A DNA stretch of 64,000 nt, taken from the NCBI RefSeq assembly GCF_029892605.1, contig NZ_JARXWF010000003.1, positions 1 through 64,000 on the forward strand, written 5' to 3'. Positions within the stretch are counted from its first letter, which is position 1; every line of letters starts with the position of its first letter. This DNA is from Parabacteroides sp. PM6-13 (GTDB taxonomy: Bacteria > Bacteroidota > Bacteroidia > Bacteroidales > Tannerellaceae). Made by a program: the position numbers and the translations under genes. Below the pieces are notes generated by a model that was not told where the DNA came from, did not search any database, and worked only from the letters and a program-made list of their open reading frames with translations. Of this stretch, positions 53,692 through 62,540 are shown piece by piece.

Positions 53692-56600
53692 CTAGCTATT
53701 ATCTTTCATATAAGCCGAAGGAGTTTTTTTGAACTTCTTAGTGAAACTGCGGGTAAAGTTAGATGCTTCCGAGAATCCGGTCATTACAGCGACTTCACCA
53801 ATAGTATGAGTCGTTGTCAGTAACAGTTCGCTTGCCTCATTCAGTCTGATCGTAACTATAAACTCCTGAACGGTCTGATTGGTCATGGCTTTGATTTTAC
53901 GAAAAAGTTGGGCGCGGCTTACTGCCATTTCGCTTGCAAACAAATCGGGAGTAAAATTAAGGTCGGCAAGATGCGAGCGAACGACTTCAACGGCATGATT
54001 GATAAACTTCTCATCGGCGGCGTTCACGGATATTTTCTTCAATTCCATTTTTGTTGCGTTCCCGAATAATGACCTTAACTTTTCACGGGATTCAATGAGG
54101 TTCTGAATACGAATTCGAAGTAATTGGGTATTGAAGGGTTTGCTGATATAATCGTCTGCTCCGGTTTCATATCCTTCCATACGGGCTTCATCGGACTGGT
54201 GGGCCGTAAGCAGGACTACAGGTATATGACTGGTACGCTCATCTTTCTTTAATTTTCCGCAAAGTTCGAAGCCCGACATTTCGGGCATCATTACGTCAGA
54301 TACAATAAGGGTCGGGATGGTTTCAAGAGCCCTCTCCCAGCCCAGTTTTCCATTTATGGCAGTTATTACCCTGTAATTATCCGACAGGGATTCTTTTATA
54401 TAATTCCGAATATCGTCGTTATCTTCGACTACCAATATCAAAGATTTATCGGATGTGTAGTTTTCCTCTTCTATGGATTCGTTTTCTTCGATGTTTTCTG
54501 TTTCCATAAGAAGTATCCGGGCATCTTTTTCAGAGATTTGGTTGTTATCGGAGATTTTGATTTCTGCTTTTAATGCATTAGGAAGAAGTACTGTAAAGGT
54601 AGAACCTACTCCAGGTTCGCTATCAACAGTGATGTTTCCTTTGTGGAGATAGATGAGTTCACGGGTCAATGCCAACCCAATACCCGATCCGATGTTTTTG
54701 TTCTTCCCGTTGTCTTCTACACGGAAGAAAAGGTCGAATATCTTTTCTTTCATTTCAGACGAAATGCCTATACCCTGATCTATGACTTGTATGGTGAACA
54801 ATGAATCGCTAACCGATAATTTCACCGCAACCATTGTATCTTCCGGTGAGTATTTGATAGCATTGGATAAGAGATTAACCAATACCTTATCCAGTATACC
54901 TGCATCAAAAACAAGTATGTGGCTTTTCATGGATGTTTCGAGCTGCAATGTGATGTTCTTCTTTTGAGCAGCTAATTCAAACATTCCCAGCACATTCTTT
55001 ACGAACACAATGATATCGCTTTCGTGAAGATGCAATTCCTGCTTTGAGGATTCGAGTTTTCGAAAATCCAGAAGTTGGTTAATTAAGGTTAGTAAGCGTT
55101 GTGCATTACGGTACATCAGTTGATATGTTTTCTGTACTTCCCTGGGGGCGTCTTGCGTTTCGACCAATTTTCGCAAAGGATCGATGATTAGGGTTACCGG
55201 ACTTCTAAGTTCATGCGAAATACCTGTGAAAAAAGTAGAGCGTAGTTGGGATACTTCTTCTGCTTTCTCAGCTTTCACTTTTTCCAACTGCATGCGGTAT
55301 TTCAGGTTTCTACGTGCATTAATATTCCTTATTATGACAATGCAAATAAGCAGGAACAGTAAGATGTATATGCCATAGGCTAACCCGGATGCCCACCAGG
55401 GAGGTAATATCGTGATTCGCATTTCAATGGGTTCTTCGTTCCATATCCCATCACAGTTGGCACCTTTTACTTTCAGGGTGTATTTACCTACCGGCAGACC
55501 GGAATAAATTACACTGCGTCGGGTGGCATTGGTGTATATCCATTGGTTATCAAAGCCTTCGAGTTTATAGGCATATCGGTTTTGAGTAGGATTGGAATAA
55601 TGTAGCGCCGCAAATTCCAATTCAAACTCCTTATTTGTATGATTGAATATGAGATGATTGGTTTTAAATACGGGATTTTCCAGTATCACCTTTCCGTTTA
55701 CTTCCTGATGGACTTCCACGGATTTATTGTGTATCTTCAAACCTGTGAAAACTATCTTTGGAGGATAAGGATTATCTTTGATTTGATTAGGAAAGAAAGC
55801 ATTCAGGCCATTATTTCCACCAAAAAACAATTCTCCCGTACGTGTATTCTTACCGTAGGCGTCCTCAGAGAACTCATTATCCTGCAATCCATCCGACTTA
55901 TCGTAATGACGATAAGTTACGTCTTTTCTATTTAAACGGGTAAGTCCATGACGGTGACTGACCCACACTTCATCATTAATACAAACAATTCCCCTTATCA
56001 ATGCATTCGACAGGTATTCAATATCTTCAAAATGTATAAATTGTCTCCGGTTGACATCGTACATATTCAATCCTCTTGCTGTCCCAATCCATATATTGCC
56101 ATCGTCATCAACATCCAGAGCATAGAGATAATCATTATTTAGGGAATGCAGATCGCCTTCCTGATGTTGATAGTAGGTCGCCTTTATGTTGACCGCAGTC
56201 TGCCCACTGATTTCATAGTCCATGAAAGTTAATCCATTCTCTGTAGCAATCCACAGTCCGCCGTCTTTTCCGGGAGCGATGCTGCGGACAGAATTATAAA
56301 CTAAGGTTTCATCAGGGTTATAGGATACGAAGTCTTCTGTTTCGCTGTTGTAACTCAACATACCTTTCCATGTACCTATCCAAAGTATACCATGACTGTC
56401 TTCCTGAATAGCATATACAAAGTTATCATCTATGGCGGTAGCGGTTTTATCTACGAAATGTTTTATATCACCAGTCAGGCAGTTATACCTGTACACACCA
56501 TATTGTGTTCCTACCCAGATGACACCCTTGCTATCCTGATATATTTTCCGAATACGTTTTTCCTGTAATGTGGTTTTTTTAGATGGTGAGTAATTGAAAT

Positions 56601-57393
56601 AAATATATTGAGAACGGTCGGGTGACATTCGTATCAACCCATTATTACGTGTGCCAACCCACAAAAAGTTTTCGTTATCTTCGCATATCACTCTGATGGC
56701 ATTGTCGGATAAGTAATCTGAATGGGCGAACTCAAAAGTATAATGATTGAACTTTTTACGGTTTACATCTGTATAATGAAAACCCCCGTTTTCGGTTCCA
56801 ACCCACAGAATATCATTGTCATCAAGGTATATGGACAAAACATAGGAATCAAACAGGCTGCCTTCTTCGGATGCTTTCCCTTTATAGACGTAACGCTCTC
56901 CGGTTTGGTTGTTCAGTTGAACCAACTGATGGTTAACCACTTCCCAAGTGTGTTTCCCATCTGTCACAGGATCGGGGACTATTTTGCTTATTGTAGACCT
57001 TAGGTGTTTTTGTAACTCAGAACTGAGTTCATCAAGCTGAAAACGGGTAAAATCGTCTTTATCGTCATTGTATTTACATACTTCGGTTGTAGTGAAAAAA
57101 GAGATCCATACATCGCCATTATCATCCCGAAACAGATTAGCTGGACGGTTGTTGACGGGGGTATTGGGAGATTTACCGGAATGGTAGATTTTAATTCTAT
57201 AACCATCAAAACGACACAAACCTTCTGCAGAAGCAATCCACATAAATCCATTCTTGTCTTGAGCAAAAGCGTTGACAGTGTTATGAGGCACCCCATCATC
57301 TACTGTGAGGCGATGAAAATAGAGTTGTTGCCCATGGAGGCAAAGGGAAATGGGGATAAGAATGAATAGGATGATTATGACTCTGATGTTCAT
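53692..57393 (-). CDS. Hybrid two-component system sensor/regulator (HTCS)
   Basis: A 1233-residue single-chain regulator: signal peptide (1-22), a periplasmic two-propeller sensor built from Reg_prop repeats (many GxIWIGTxxG-type units such as ILWIGTWKGMLSYN, about 30-560), a Y_Y_Y domain (about 640-710), a membrane segment near 680-700 by the hydrophobic run GIYILLFLLICIVIIRNI, a histidine kinase with the phospho-acceptor in GISHELRSP (His727), an HATPase with DQGIGISSEMKEKIFDLF, a receiver with Asp1033 (SDVMMPEMSG) and a C-terminal AraC-type helix-turn-helix. HTCS proteins sense a breakdown oligosaccharide and switch on the local utilisation genes. The likely target is the DUF4450 gene 160 bp downstream. 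A TATTTTTG box lies upstream of the start. All domains appear intact. Confidence 0.92.
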   Translation of the reverse strand: MNIRVIIILFILIPISLCLHGQQLYFHRLTVDDGVPHNTVNAFAQDKNGFMWIASAEGLCRFDGYRIKIYHSGKSPNTPVNNRPANLFRDDNGDVWISFFTTTEVCKYNDDKDDFTRFQLDELSSELQKHLRSTISKIVPDPVTDGKHTWEVVNHQLVQLNNQTGERYVYKGKASEEGSLFDSYVLSIYLDDNDILWVGTENGGFHYTDVNRKKFNHYTFEFAHSDYLSDNAIRVICEDNENFLWVGTRNNGLIRMSPDRSQYIYFNYSPSKKTTLQEKRIRKIYQDSKGVIWVGTQYGVYRYNCLTGDIKHFVDKTATAIDDNFVYAIQEDSHGILWIGTWKGMLSYNSETEDFVSYNPDETLVYNSVRSIAPGKDGGLWIATENGLTFMDYEISGQTAVNIKATYYQHQEGDLHSLNNDYLYALDVDDDGNIWIGTARGLNMYDVNRRQFIHFEDIEYLSNALIRGIVCINDEVWVSHRHGLTRLNRKDVTYRHYDKSDGLQDNEFSEDAYGKNTRTGELFFGGNNGLNAFFPNQIKDNPYPPKIVFTGLKIHNKSVEVHQEVNGKVILENPVFKTNHLIFNHTNKEFELEFAALHYSNPTQNRYAYKLEGFDNQWIYTNATRRSVIYSGLPVGKYTLKVKGANCDGIWNEEPIEMRITILPPWWASGLAYGIYILLFLLICIVIIRNINARRNLKYRMQLEKVKAEKAEEVSQLRSTFFTGISHELRSPVTLIIDPLRKLVETQDAPREVQKTYQLMYRNAQRLLTLINQLLDFRKLESSKQELHLHESDIIVFVKNVLGMFELAAQKKNITLQLETSMKSHILVFDAGILDKVLVNLLSNAIKYSPEDTMVAVKLSVSDSLFTIQVIDQGIGISSEMKEKIFDLFFRVEDNGKNKNIGSGIGLALTRELIYLHKGNITVDSEPGVGSTFTVLLPNALKAEIKISDNNQISEKDARILLMETENIEENESIEEENYTSDKSLILVVEDNDDIRNYIKESLSDNYRVITAINGKLGWERALETIPTLIVSDVMMPEMSGFELCGKLKKDERTSHIPVVLLTAHQSDEARMEGYETGADDYISKPFNTQLLRIRIQNLIESREKLRSLFGNATKMELKKISVNAADEKFINHAVEVVRSHLADLNFTPDLFASEMAVSRAQLFRKIKAMTNQTVQEFIVTIRLNEASELLLTTTHTIGEVAVMTGFSEASNFTRSFTKKFKKTPSAYMKDNS

Positions 57394-57418
57394 TAGTTCT
57401 GTAGCTTTATATATTCTT

Positions 57419-57426
57419 CAAAAATA
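57419..57426 (-). promoter_or_regulatory. Candidate -7 box TATTTTTG for the HTCS gene
   Basis: TATTTTTG on the minus strand lies 26 bp before the HTCS ATG at 57393 and fits TAnnTTTG. No clear -33 box. Confidence 0.5.
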
Positions 57427-57483
57427 GAACTTTTTATGGTTTTTCTGGAGATTTCTCAAAATAGAAATTTCAATGGCTAAAAT

Positions 57484-57938
57484 TTGATTAAAGGCTTTTA
57501 TTGTATATCAGGGAAATGAAAGTAGTTATGAACTGGGGCGTTCAACCGCAGAAGAAACTAAAAATTTTATAGTGGAACTGTTGGATGACGCCGCAAAAGT
57601 CCTTCCCTGGGCCTATGAAACGTCCAATCCGGGCGACTACGACAATGCCGAAAATGATATGGGTCGATGGACACGTGCCGGTGCGATGGCCTTGAAATGT
57701 AAGGTATTGCTTTTTGCCGCTTCGCCGCTTTTTAATAGTGCTGAACCTTTTTATGGGGGGGGCTTCGGAAGCCGAAGAGCAAAGACTTGTATGGTACGGT
57801 GGTTATAAGCCGGAATTGTGGGCCGACTGCCTGAAAGCTTGCGATGAATTCTTTACTGAACTGGAACAAAAAGGTTATTATAAGCTTGAAACGGCTGTAA
57901 CTGGCAATCCCACTCCCGGAGAGTTCAGGGTAGCTTAA
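57484..57938 (+). pseudogene. Internal fragment of a SusD/RagB-family gene
   Basis: The fragment reads VYQGNESSYELGRSTAEETK onward through DNAENDMGRWTRAGAMALKC and ASPLFN, typical of SusD-like glycan-binding lipoproteins. At a run of eight G (about 57755-57762) the frame changes and continues as EAEEQRLVWYGGYKPELWAD to a stop at 57938. Both the lipoprotein signal and the C-terminal half are missing. SusD proteins bind polysaccharide at the outer membrane with a SusC partner, which is absent here. This is a decayed remnant of a utilisation locus next to its HTCS regulator. Confidence 0.8.
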
Positions 57939-57957
57939 AGATGGAGACGGTCCTGAA

Positions 57958-58557
57958 ATGTATAAATCGACTGTAACCAACACTATAAACAAAAAAACTA
58001 ATGCTCGTGCCTATAATAGAAATCAGGATTCATTTACAGTTGAATTGGTGCGTCGTTGGTATGATTACTGGCGTGAAAGACCTGGCACTGGGAAACGAGT
58101 TAGTTCAGGAGGGGTAAAAATTATTTTCTCAGATAGCAATACACATTTCCGCGGGGCAGAGAACTATCGTAGAAGTGGTGTCGTAGATCCAATGCGTATT
58201 GAAAAAGATGCTTTTTTTGCTCATCAAGTAATGTGGAACGGTTGGGTAGACACAGATAAGTATCAAACCTATATTGTGGGACATTGGAATTATCCGGAAA
58301 ACACAATAAAGCCTGTTTATGTAGTATCTAATGGTGAAGAAGCAGAGCTATTCCTAAATGGTAAATCATTAGGAAAGGGGAAGCGTGGCTATAACTTTCT
58401 TTTTACTTTCGAAGACATATCTTATGCATCGGGAAAGCTGGAGGCAGTAAGTTATGACGGATCAGGAAAAGAAGTTAGCCGATATGCATTATCATCGGTT
58501 GGTGAGCCTGCAAAACTCAAACTGACTGTCATGCAAAATCCGGAGGGATTTAAATAG
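57958..58557 (+). pseudogene. Fragment of a GH2 beta-galactosidase-like gene
   Basis: About 190 codons without a credible start. GGVKIIFSDSNTHFRGAENY, RIEKDAFFAHQVMWNGWVD and VYVVSNGEEAELFLNGKSLG followed by YASGKLEAVSYDGSGKE are typical of the end of the catalytic barrel and the DUF4982-type domain of GH2 enzymes. The catalytic acids are not included. The reading ends at NPEGFK, where the DNA switches at a TTTAAA shared sequence to an antisense integrase fragment. It is a relic lying directly after the SusD relic. Confidence 0.8.
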
Positions 58558-58712
58558 TCGTTCATACAAATATTACTGAATACAGGTAGAACAACACCAT
58601 TAATGACACAATGAGGATGACCTTTGTATTTCTCTATAAGTTTAATTGCAGGAGGGAGTAAGGGGATATTGCACATAACTTCCGTATCAGTTCTGTTATA
58701 CCCAAAGCGCAC
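58553..58712 (-). pseudogene. Internal fragment of a tyrosine recombinase (integrase) gene
   Basis: On the minus strand about 50 codons encode RTDTEVMCNIPLLPPAIKLI then EKYKGHPHCVINGVVLPV and FSNICMNDYL, the catalytic-core segment of Bacteroidales phage-type integrases just before the conserved His-x-x-Arg region. Neither the N-terminal domain nor the catalytic Tyr is present. It is fused at one end to the GH2 fragment. Two 5' ends of similar recombinase genes lie at 21.2 and 22.5 kb. Confidence 0.75.
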
Positions 58713-58799
58713 TCTGCAACCCGTTCGTAATTGACAACACTCAAATTATCTTTGGGTGTAATATTAGGAATTGAATCAATATAGTCAATACAACTCTTA

Positions 58800-59618
58800 T
58801 TATCTTTCAACATTTGCTCTAACACTCAGACTAAATCCAATTGGTGCCGTTTCCCATTTCCCTTGACTCGTTTTCCTGTGATAAGTTTTTTGTTTCAGAC
58901 TCATCGGGAACCAAAGGCCTCCATTTCCTAAGTCCCTGATGTGTTCTAATGTTACCAGGAAATTTCCGTTAACAACAACATTATACCCCGTTAAATCAAT
59001 CTTTAAACTGCCGTTGAGAATATCTTCTTTCGAAGCAATTACATATATTGGCTCTACTAAAATGTTCTCAAAGTTGTTTTTCTCTTTCACTTCATAAATA
59101 TTCAAACGATAGAAAATGGTATCGTATGCACACGAGGAGATATTGACATTTACACTTCTGAGTTCTGCTCTTTTTTTGTTCTTCATCAACAGGCCACATT
59201 CGTATCCAAGATTATTATTTTCAAATCCTGTAACGCCAATTCCCTTTTTCGCGGTTATCCCAAACACTTTTTCTTTAAATTTCCGAGGTGTAACAACCAC
59301 TTCGTTGAGCAAAAATGGTTTTTCTTTTAAGTGTATTGTATCGTTTTCTTTCATGTGTGATATTCTCATAGAATAAGATTCATAACCAACGCATGAAAAC
59401 AACAAAGAATCGTTTAAGTATTGAGTTTCTACCGAAAAGTCAAATTGTCCATTCATATCAGAAACAGTCCCTATGTTTTTCCCAACAATCCCAATATTAG
59501 CATATTCTATTGGCAAGTTATTCTCCGCATTCAAGATGCTTCCTGTAATTCTATTCTGCCCGTAAAGTGTGCTGAATATCAAAATAAAAACGAGTACTAA
59601 GGTTGTTCTCTTTTTCAT
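58800..59618 (-). CDS. Exported carboxypeptidase-regulatory-like domain protein
   Basis: A 272-residue protein with a signal peptide (about 1-20, LVLVFILIFSTLYGQ). A CarboxypepD_reg-like domain follows (ITGSILNAENNLPIEYANIG, then GTVSDMNGQFDF and LLFSCVGYESYSM), as in the N-terminal extensions of SusC/TonB receptors and of stand-alone periplasmic proteins. Residues about 105-272 are a beta-rich domain with LNEVVVTPRKFKEKVFGITA near its start, where a TonB plug would otherwise begin. No barrel exists and the length is normal for stand-alone members. Its role is unknown; an envelope location is sure. Confidence 0.75.
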   Translation of the reverse strand: MKKRTTLVLVFILIFSTLYGQNRITGSILNAENNLPIEYANIGIVGKNIGTVSDMNGQFDFSVETQYLNDSLLFSCVGYESYSMRISHMKENDTIHLKEKPFLLNEVVVTPRKFKEKVFGITAKKGIGVTGFENNNLGYECGLLMKNKKRAELRSVNVNISSCAYDTIFYRLNIYEVKEKNNFENILVEPIYVIASKEDILNGSLKIDLTGYNVVVNGNFLVTLEHIRDLGNGGLWFPMSLKQKTYHRKTSQGKWETAPIGFSLSVRANVER

Positions 59619-59678
59619 AACACATCTTTTATTTACTTTTTACCACCTTGTGTTAGTGTGTCCTAAAGGGATAAAAAG

Positions 59679-59709
59679 AAAGCCTGTAAAATGCTATTTT
59701 ACAGGCTTT
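59679..59709 (-). terminator. Terminator downstream of tRNA-Asp
   Basis: Perfect 14-bp stem AAAGCCTGTAAAAT / ATTTTACAGGCTTT with a 3-nt loop, followed by CTTTTTAT on the minus strand. It can also act from the other side (CTTTTTGTC). Confidence 0.85.
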
Positions 59710-59745
59710 TTGTCTTCGTAATCGACCGATTGTTAGTTTTTTAAG

Positions 59746-59819
59746 CGGTATGGACGGGACTCGAACCCGCGACCCCCTGCGTGACAGGCAGGTATTCTAA
59801 CCAACTGAACTACCACACC
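59746..59819 (-). tRNA. tRNA-Asp (anticodon GTC)
   Basis: A 74-nt tRNA on the minus strand. The acceptor stem GGTGTGG pairs with CCATACC (one G-U), the anticodon arm is CCTGCCTGTCACGCAGG with anticodon GTC, and the T-loop GGTTCGAGTCC is canonical. The discriminator base is G and CCA is not encoded. A promoter lies about 40 bp upstream and a strong terminator about 40 bp downstream. Confidence 0.97.
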
Positions 59820-59856
59820 AAATTTGTTTGAGAGGCTATTCCTTTGAATAGCGATG

Positions 59857-59886
59857 CAAAGATAGGGGGTTTATTTGATTTTGCAA
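59857..59886 (-). promoter_or_regulatory. tRNA-Asp promoter TTG-N19-TATCTTTG
   Basis: On the minus strand a TTG (59884-59886) and TATCTTTG (59857-59864) are 19 bp apart, matching the -33/-7 consensus. A small hairpin GCTATTC / GAATAGC (59835-59852) lies between the promoter and the mature tRNA. Confidence 0.7.
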
Positions 59887-59926
59887 TAGATTTGGGTGAA
59901 AAAATGAGAGTGAGCGATAAATTTCC

Positions 59927-59934
59927 TATTTTTG
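59927..59934 (+). promoter_or_regulatory. Candidate -7 box TATTTTTG for the aminotransferase gene
   Basis: TATTTTTG fits TAnnTTTG and lies 22 bp before the ATG at 59957. It is divergent from the tRNA promoter. Confidence 0.5.
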
Positions 59935-59956
59935 CGTAGACATAAAAACAACGAAG

Positions 59957-61270
59957 ATGAAAAGAGAAACACCGGTAGATTTCCAGACCGCAAAGCGCGT
60001 TATCGAAGGGTATGGATTGCCTGATTTCGGAAAAGCAACCATACGTGAAGTAGTGGCTATATCCACACAGTTAGAAGAAGAAACGGGTGTGGAGTTTATC
60101 CACATGGAGATGGGGGTGCCCGGCCTCCCCGCAGCACAAGTAGGCCTCGATGCCGAGATAGGCGCACTGCAACGTGGTGTGGCCTCTATCTATCCTAATA
60201 TTAATGGTATTCCGGAGGTGAAACAGGAGGCGTCCCGTTTTATCAAGGCATTTATCAACGTCGATATCTCCCCGGAGGGGTGTGTGCCGGTGACCGGATC
60301 TATGCAGGGTACTTACGCCTCTTTCCTGACGGCCACGCAATGTACTCCCGGCAAAGATACGGTTCTCTTTATTGATCCCGGTTTCCCGGTACAGAAACAA
60401 CAAATCGCCGTGATCGGTTGCCATTATGTTTCTTTCGATGTGTATGAATATCGGGGTGAGAAACTTCGTGAGAAGCTGGAGTCGTATCTCTCTTCCGGTC
60501 GCATTGCTGCATTGATCTATTCTAATCCCAACAACCCGGCCTGGTTTTGTTTGACCGAGGAGGAGTTGAAGGTGATTGGCGAATTGGCTAACAAATACGA
60601 TGTGATAGTCATTGAAGACCTGGCCTATTTTGCGATGGATTTCCGGAAAGAGTTGGGTACGCCATTCCAAGCGCCTTATCAGGCTACGGTAGCCCCTTAT
60701 GCCGATCATTATATTTTGCAGATATCGGGCTCTAAAGCCTTTAGCTATGCCGGTCAGCGCATAGGGGTGACGGCTATTTCCGATAAGCTCTATCGTCGTG
60801 CCTATGAGGGATTGACTCAGCGTTATGGCGGCGGCACTTTCGGTACGGTTTATAGTCATCGCATTCTTTACGCTCTCTCGTCGGGCACCAGCCATTCGGC
60901 GCAATATGCCTTGGCGGCTATGTTTAAGGCAGCCTCCGATGGGTCGTTTGATTTTATCTCGGATGTGAAAGAGTATGGACGTCGTGCCGCTCGTTTGAAA
61001 AATATATTCACAAATTATGGTTTTGAGATTGTGTACGATCATGACCTGGAAGAGCCAATTGCCGACGGTTTCTATTTCACCATCGCCTATCCCGGCATGA
61101 CGGGCGGCGAGCTGATGGAAGAGCTGATCTATTATGGTGTAAGCGCTATCTCCCTGAGTACGACGGGAAGCGACCAGCAAGGATTGCGTGCCTGCACCTC
61201 CTTCATCAAGGAGCATCAATATGAATTATTAGAAAAACGTTTACAACAATTTAAGGAAAATCATTCCTGA
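59957..61270 (+). CDS. Pyridoxal-phosphate aminotransferase, class I/II
   Basis: A 437-residue cytosolic enzyme of fold-type I. The PLP Schiff-base lysine is Lys260 in SGSKAFSYAGQRIG. The cofactor pocket is seen in VTGSMQGTYASFL, LIYSNPNNPAW (the Asn-Pro motif), IEDLAYFAMDF and a late Arg in QGLRACTSF that should hold the substrate carboxylate. The amino donor and acceptor cannot be told; the family includes aspartate, aromatic and MalY-like enzymes. It is a monocistronic core gene with a -7 box before it and a terminator after it. Confidence 0.88.
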   Translation: MKRETPVDFQTAKRVIEGYGLPDFGKATIREVVAISTQLEEETGVEFIHMEMGVPGLPAAQVGLDAEIGALQRGVASIYPNINGIPEVKQEASRFIKAFINVDISPEGCVPVTGSMQGTYASFLTATQCTPGKDTVLFIDPGFPVQKQQIAVIGCHYVSFDVYEYRGEKLREKLESYLSSGRIAALIYSNPNNPAWFCLTEEELKVIGELANKYDVIVIEDLAYFAMDFRKELGTPFQAPYQATVAPYADHYILQISGSKAFSYAGQRIGVTAISDKLYRRAYEGLTQRYGGGTFGTVYSHRILYALSSGTSHSAQYALAAMFKAASDGSFDFISDVKEYGRRAARLKNIFTNYGFEIVYDHDLEEPIADGFYFTIAYPGMTGGELMEELIYYGVSAISLSTTGSDQQGLRACTSFIKEHQYELLEKRLQQFKENHS

Positions 61271-61291
61271 TAACAGGGGTTGAAATAGATG

Positions 61292-61319
61292 GAAAAGGAG
61301 GCATTTGTCTCCTTTTTCT
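61292..61319 (+). terminator. Terminator of the aminotransferase gene
   Basis: Stem GAAAAGGAG / CTCCTTTTTC with an 8-nt loop and a T-rich 3' arm, 21 bp after the stop codon. Confidence 0.8.
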
Positions 61320-61415
61320 ATATCCGCTAATACACTTTAGCGATCTTTTGTTTTGTTTATTCATTAGAAATGTTATATATTGTCATGGTTTTGCAAACAT
61401 CCAAAGCTAAGGACA

Positions 61416-62012
61416 ATGCCTACTAATAAGAACATATTCAAAATAACGCATAATAATCTCTATCCCAATCAGGGCAGTATACTCATCTCTGATCCGTCGT
61501 TGCAAGATCTTTATTTTCAGCGATCGGTTGTTCTATTGGTGGAGCACAACCGAAAAGGTTCTATGGGTTTTGTCTTGAATAAGAAAACCGAATTGCTCGT
61601 TAACAACTTCTTCGATGACTTTGCTAATGAAGCGCCTATCCCTATTTATCTGGGTGGTCCAGTCAGCCCGAACCGTTTGTTTTTCATTCATTCCTTAGGT
61701 CCTAAAGTCATACCCGGTGCTCTTTCGATCAATGATTCGCTGTTTTTCGACGGCGACTTCGACGCCTTGAAAGAGTATATCTTAAGCGGTCATCCGGTGG
61801 AGGGGAAGATTAAGTTTTTCTTGGGCTATTCGGGCTGGACAGAAGGGCAACTCGGGCAGGAAATAGATAGTGACGCCTGGGTGGTGGCTCGTCCCCAGAA
61901 TGAAAGCATTATACCAGCTGATGGCGATTCCTACTGGAAACGATCGCTGGAAGTGTTGGGGCAACGCTATCGCGCCTGGATCAATTACCCCAAAGATCCG
62001 CAATTGAATTAA
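61416..62012 (+). CDS. YqgE/AlgH family protein
   Basis: A 198-residue cytosolic protein. The family signature is clear: NQGSILISDPSLQDLYFQRS, VVLLVEHNRKGSMGFVLNK, PIYLGGPVSPNRLFFIHSL and FFLGYSGWTEGQLGQEI. The family (DUF179) is widespread and near-essential in some species, but its biochemical role is unsettled; AlgH was first linked to alginate regulation. The ATG at 61416 has AAGGA just ahead and gives the usual length; an upstream in-frame ATG at 61380 has no family match. The 3' end overlaps the converging GNAT gene by 4 bp. Confidence 0.9.
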   Translation: MPTNKNIFKITHNNLYPNQGSILISDPSLQDLYFQRSVVLLVEHNRKGSMGFVLNKKTELLVNNFFDDFANEAPIPIYLGGPVSPNRLFFIHSLGPKVIPGALSINDSLFFDGDFDALKEYILSGHPVEGKIKFFLGYSGWTEGQLGQEIDSDAWVVARPQNESIIPADGDSYWKRSLEVLGQRYRAWINYPKDPQLN

Positions 62013-62536
62013 GCGGGATGCTGTAATTGCATGATAATGACATCCTCATATCCCTCTTCCGCTGTTATCCAATCGGTTAAACATCCTGTTTCTTTGAACC
62101 CGCAACGGAGGAAAAGCGATCGGCTGCGTTCGTTTGTTGCGGGGATATGTGCATAAAGCTGATGCAGTTTCAGGAAAGAGAAGGCATAGCCGATCAGTAG
62201 TCGAAGCGCCTCGGTGGCCCAACCTTTTTGTTGACAGGCGGGATCGATCAATATGCCCACTCCGGCCCGGCGGTTGTGCGGATCGAAATCGAACAGGTCG
62301 ATCATACCGATCGTTTTCTGTTCTGCCGTGATTTCTATCATAAGGCGCAACTGTTTCAAGTCATAAATATCGCGTCGCGACTCGGCAATATATTCCCTGA
62401 GTACATATTGGGAATAGGGCGCCAAGGTGCTGCTGACCGACCAAAGCGCGGAGTCATTCTCCCACCGATAGAGCCGATCAAGATCTTCCGGTTCCAAAGC
62501 GCGCAGGCGTATTTCATCATTCTGTAACAGGCTCAT
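62009..62536 (-). CDS. GNAT N-acetyltransferase (RimJ/RimL-like)
   Basis: A 175-residue protein with the RimJ/RimL pattern: IRLRALEPEDLDRLYRWEND at the N-terminus, motif A in CQQKGWATEALRLLIGYAF, and the closing HAHIPATNERSRSLFLRCGF-type block (LYAHIPATNERSRSLFLRCG). Known relatives acetylate protein N-termini or small molecules such as spermidine; the substrate is open. It lies 4 bp after the glycosyltransferase gene and is the third gene of the recR operon. Confidence 0.88.
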   Translation of the reverse strand: MSLLQNDEIRLRALEPEDLDRLYRWENDSALWSVSSTLAPYSQYVLREYIAESRRDIYDLKQLRLMIEITAEQKTIGMIDLFDFDPHNRRAGVGILIDPACQQKGWATEALRLLIGYAFSFLKLHQLYAHIPATNERSRSLFLRCGFKETGCLTDWITAEEGYEDVIIMQLQHPA

Positions 62537-62540
62537 AGGC

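Noticed and set aside
58634-58825. 63-codon minus-strand frame
   Set aside because: Half of it is another frame of the integrase fragment and it overlaps the end of the neighbouring gene; no independent support.
60071-61219. 382-codon antisense frame
   Set aside because: Complete antisense of the aminotransferase gene, which has all PLP motifs and its own promoter and terminator.
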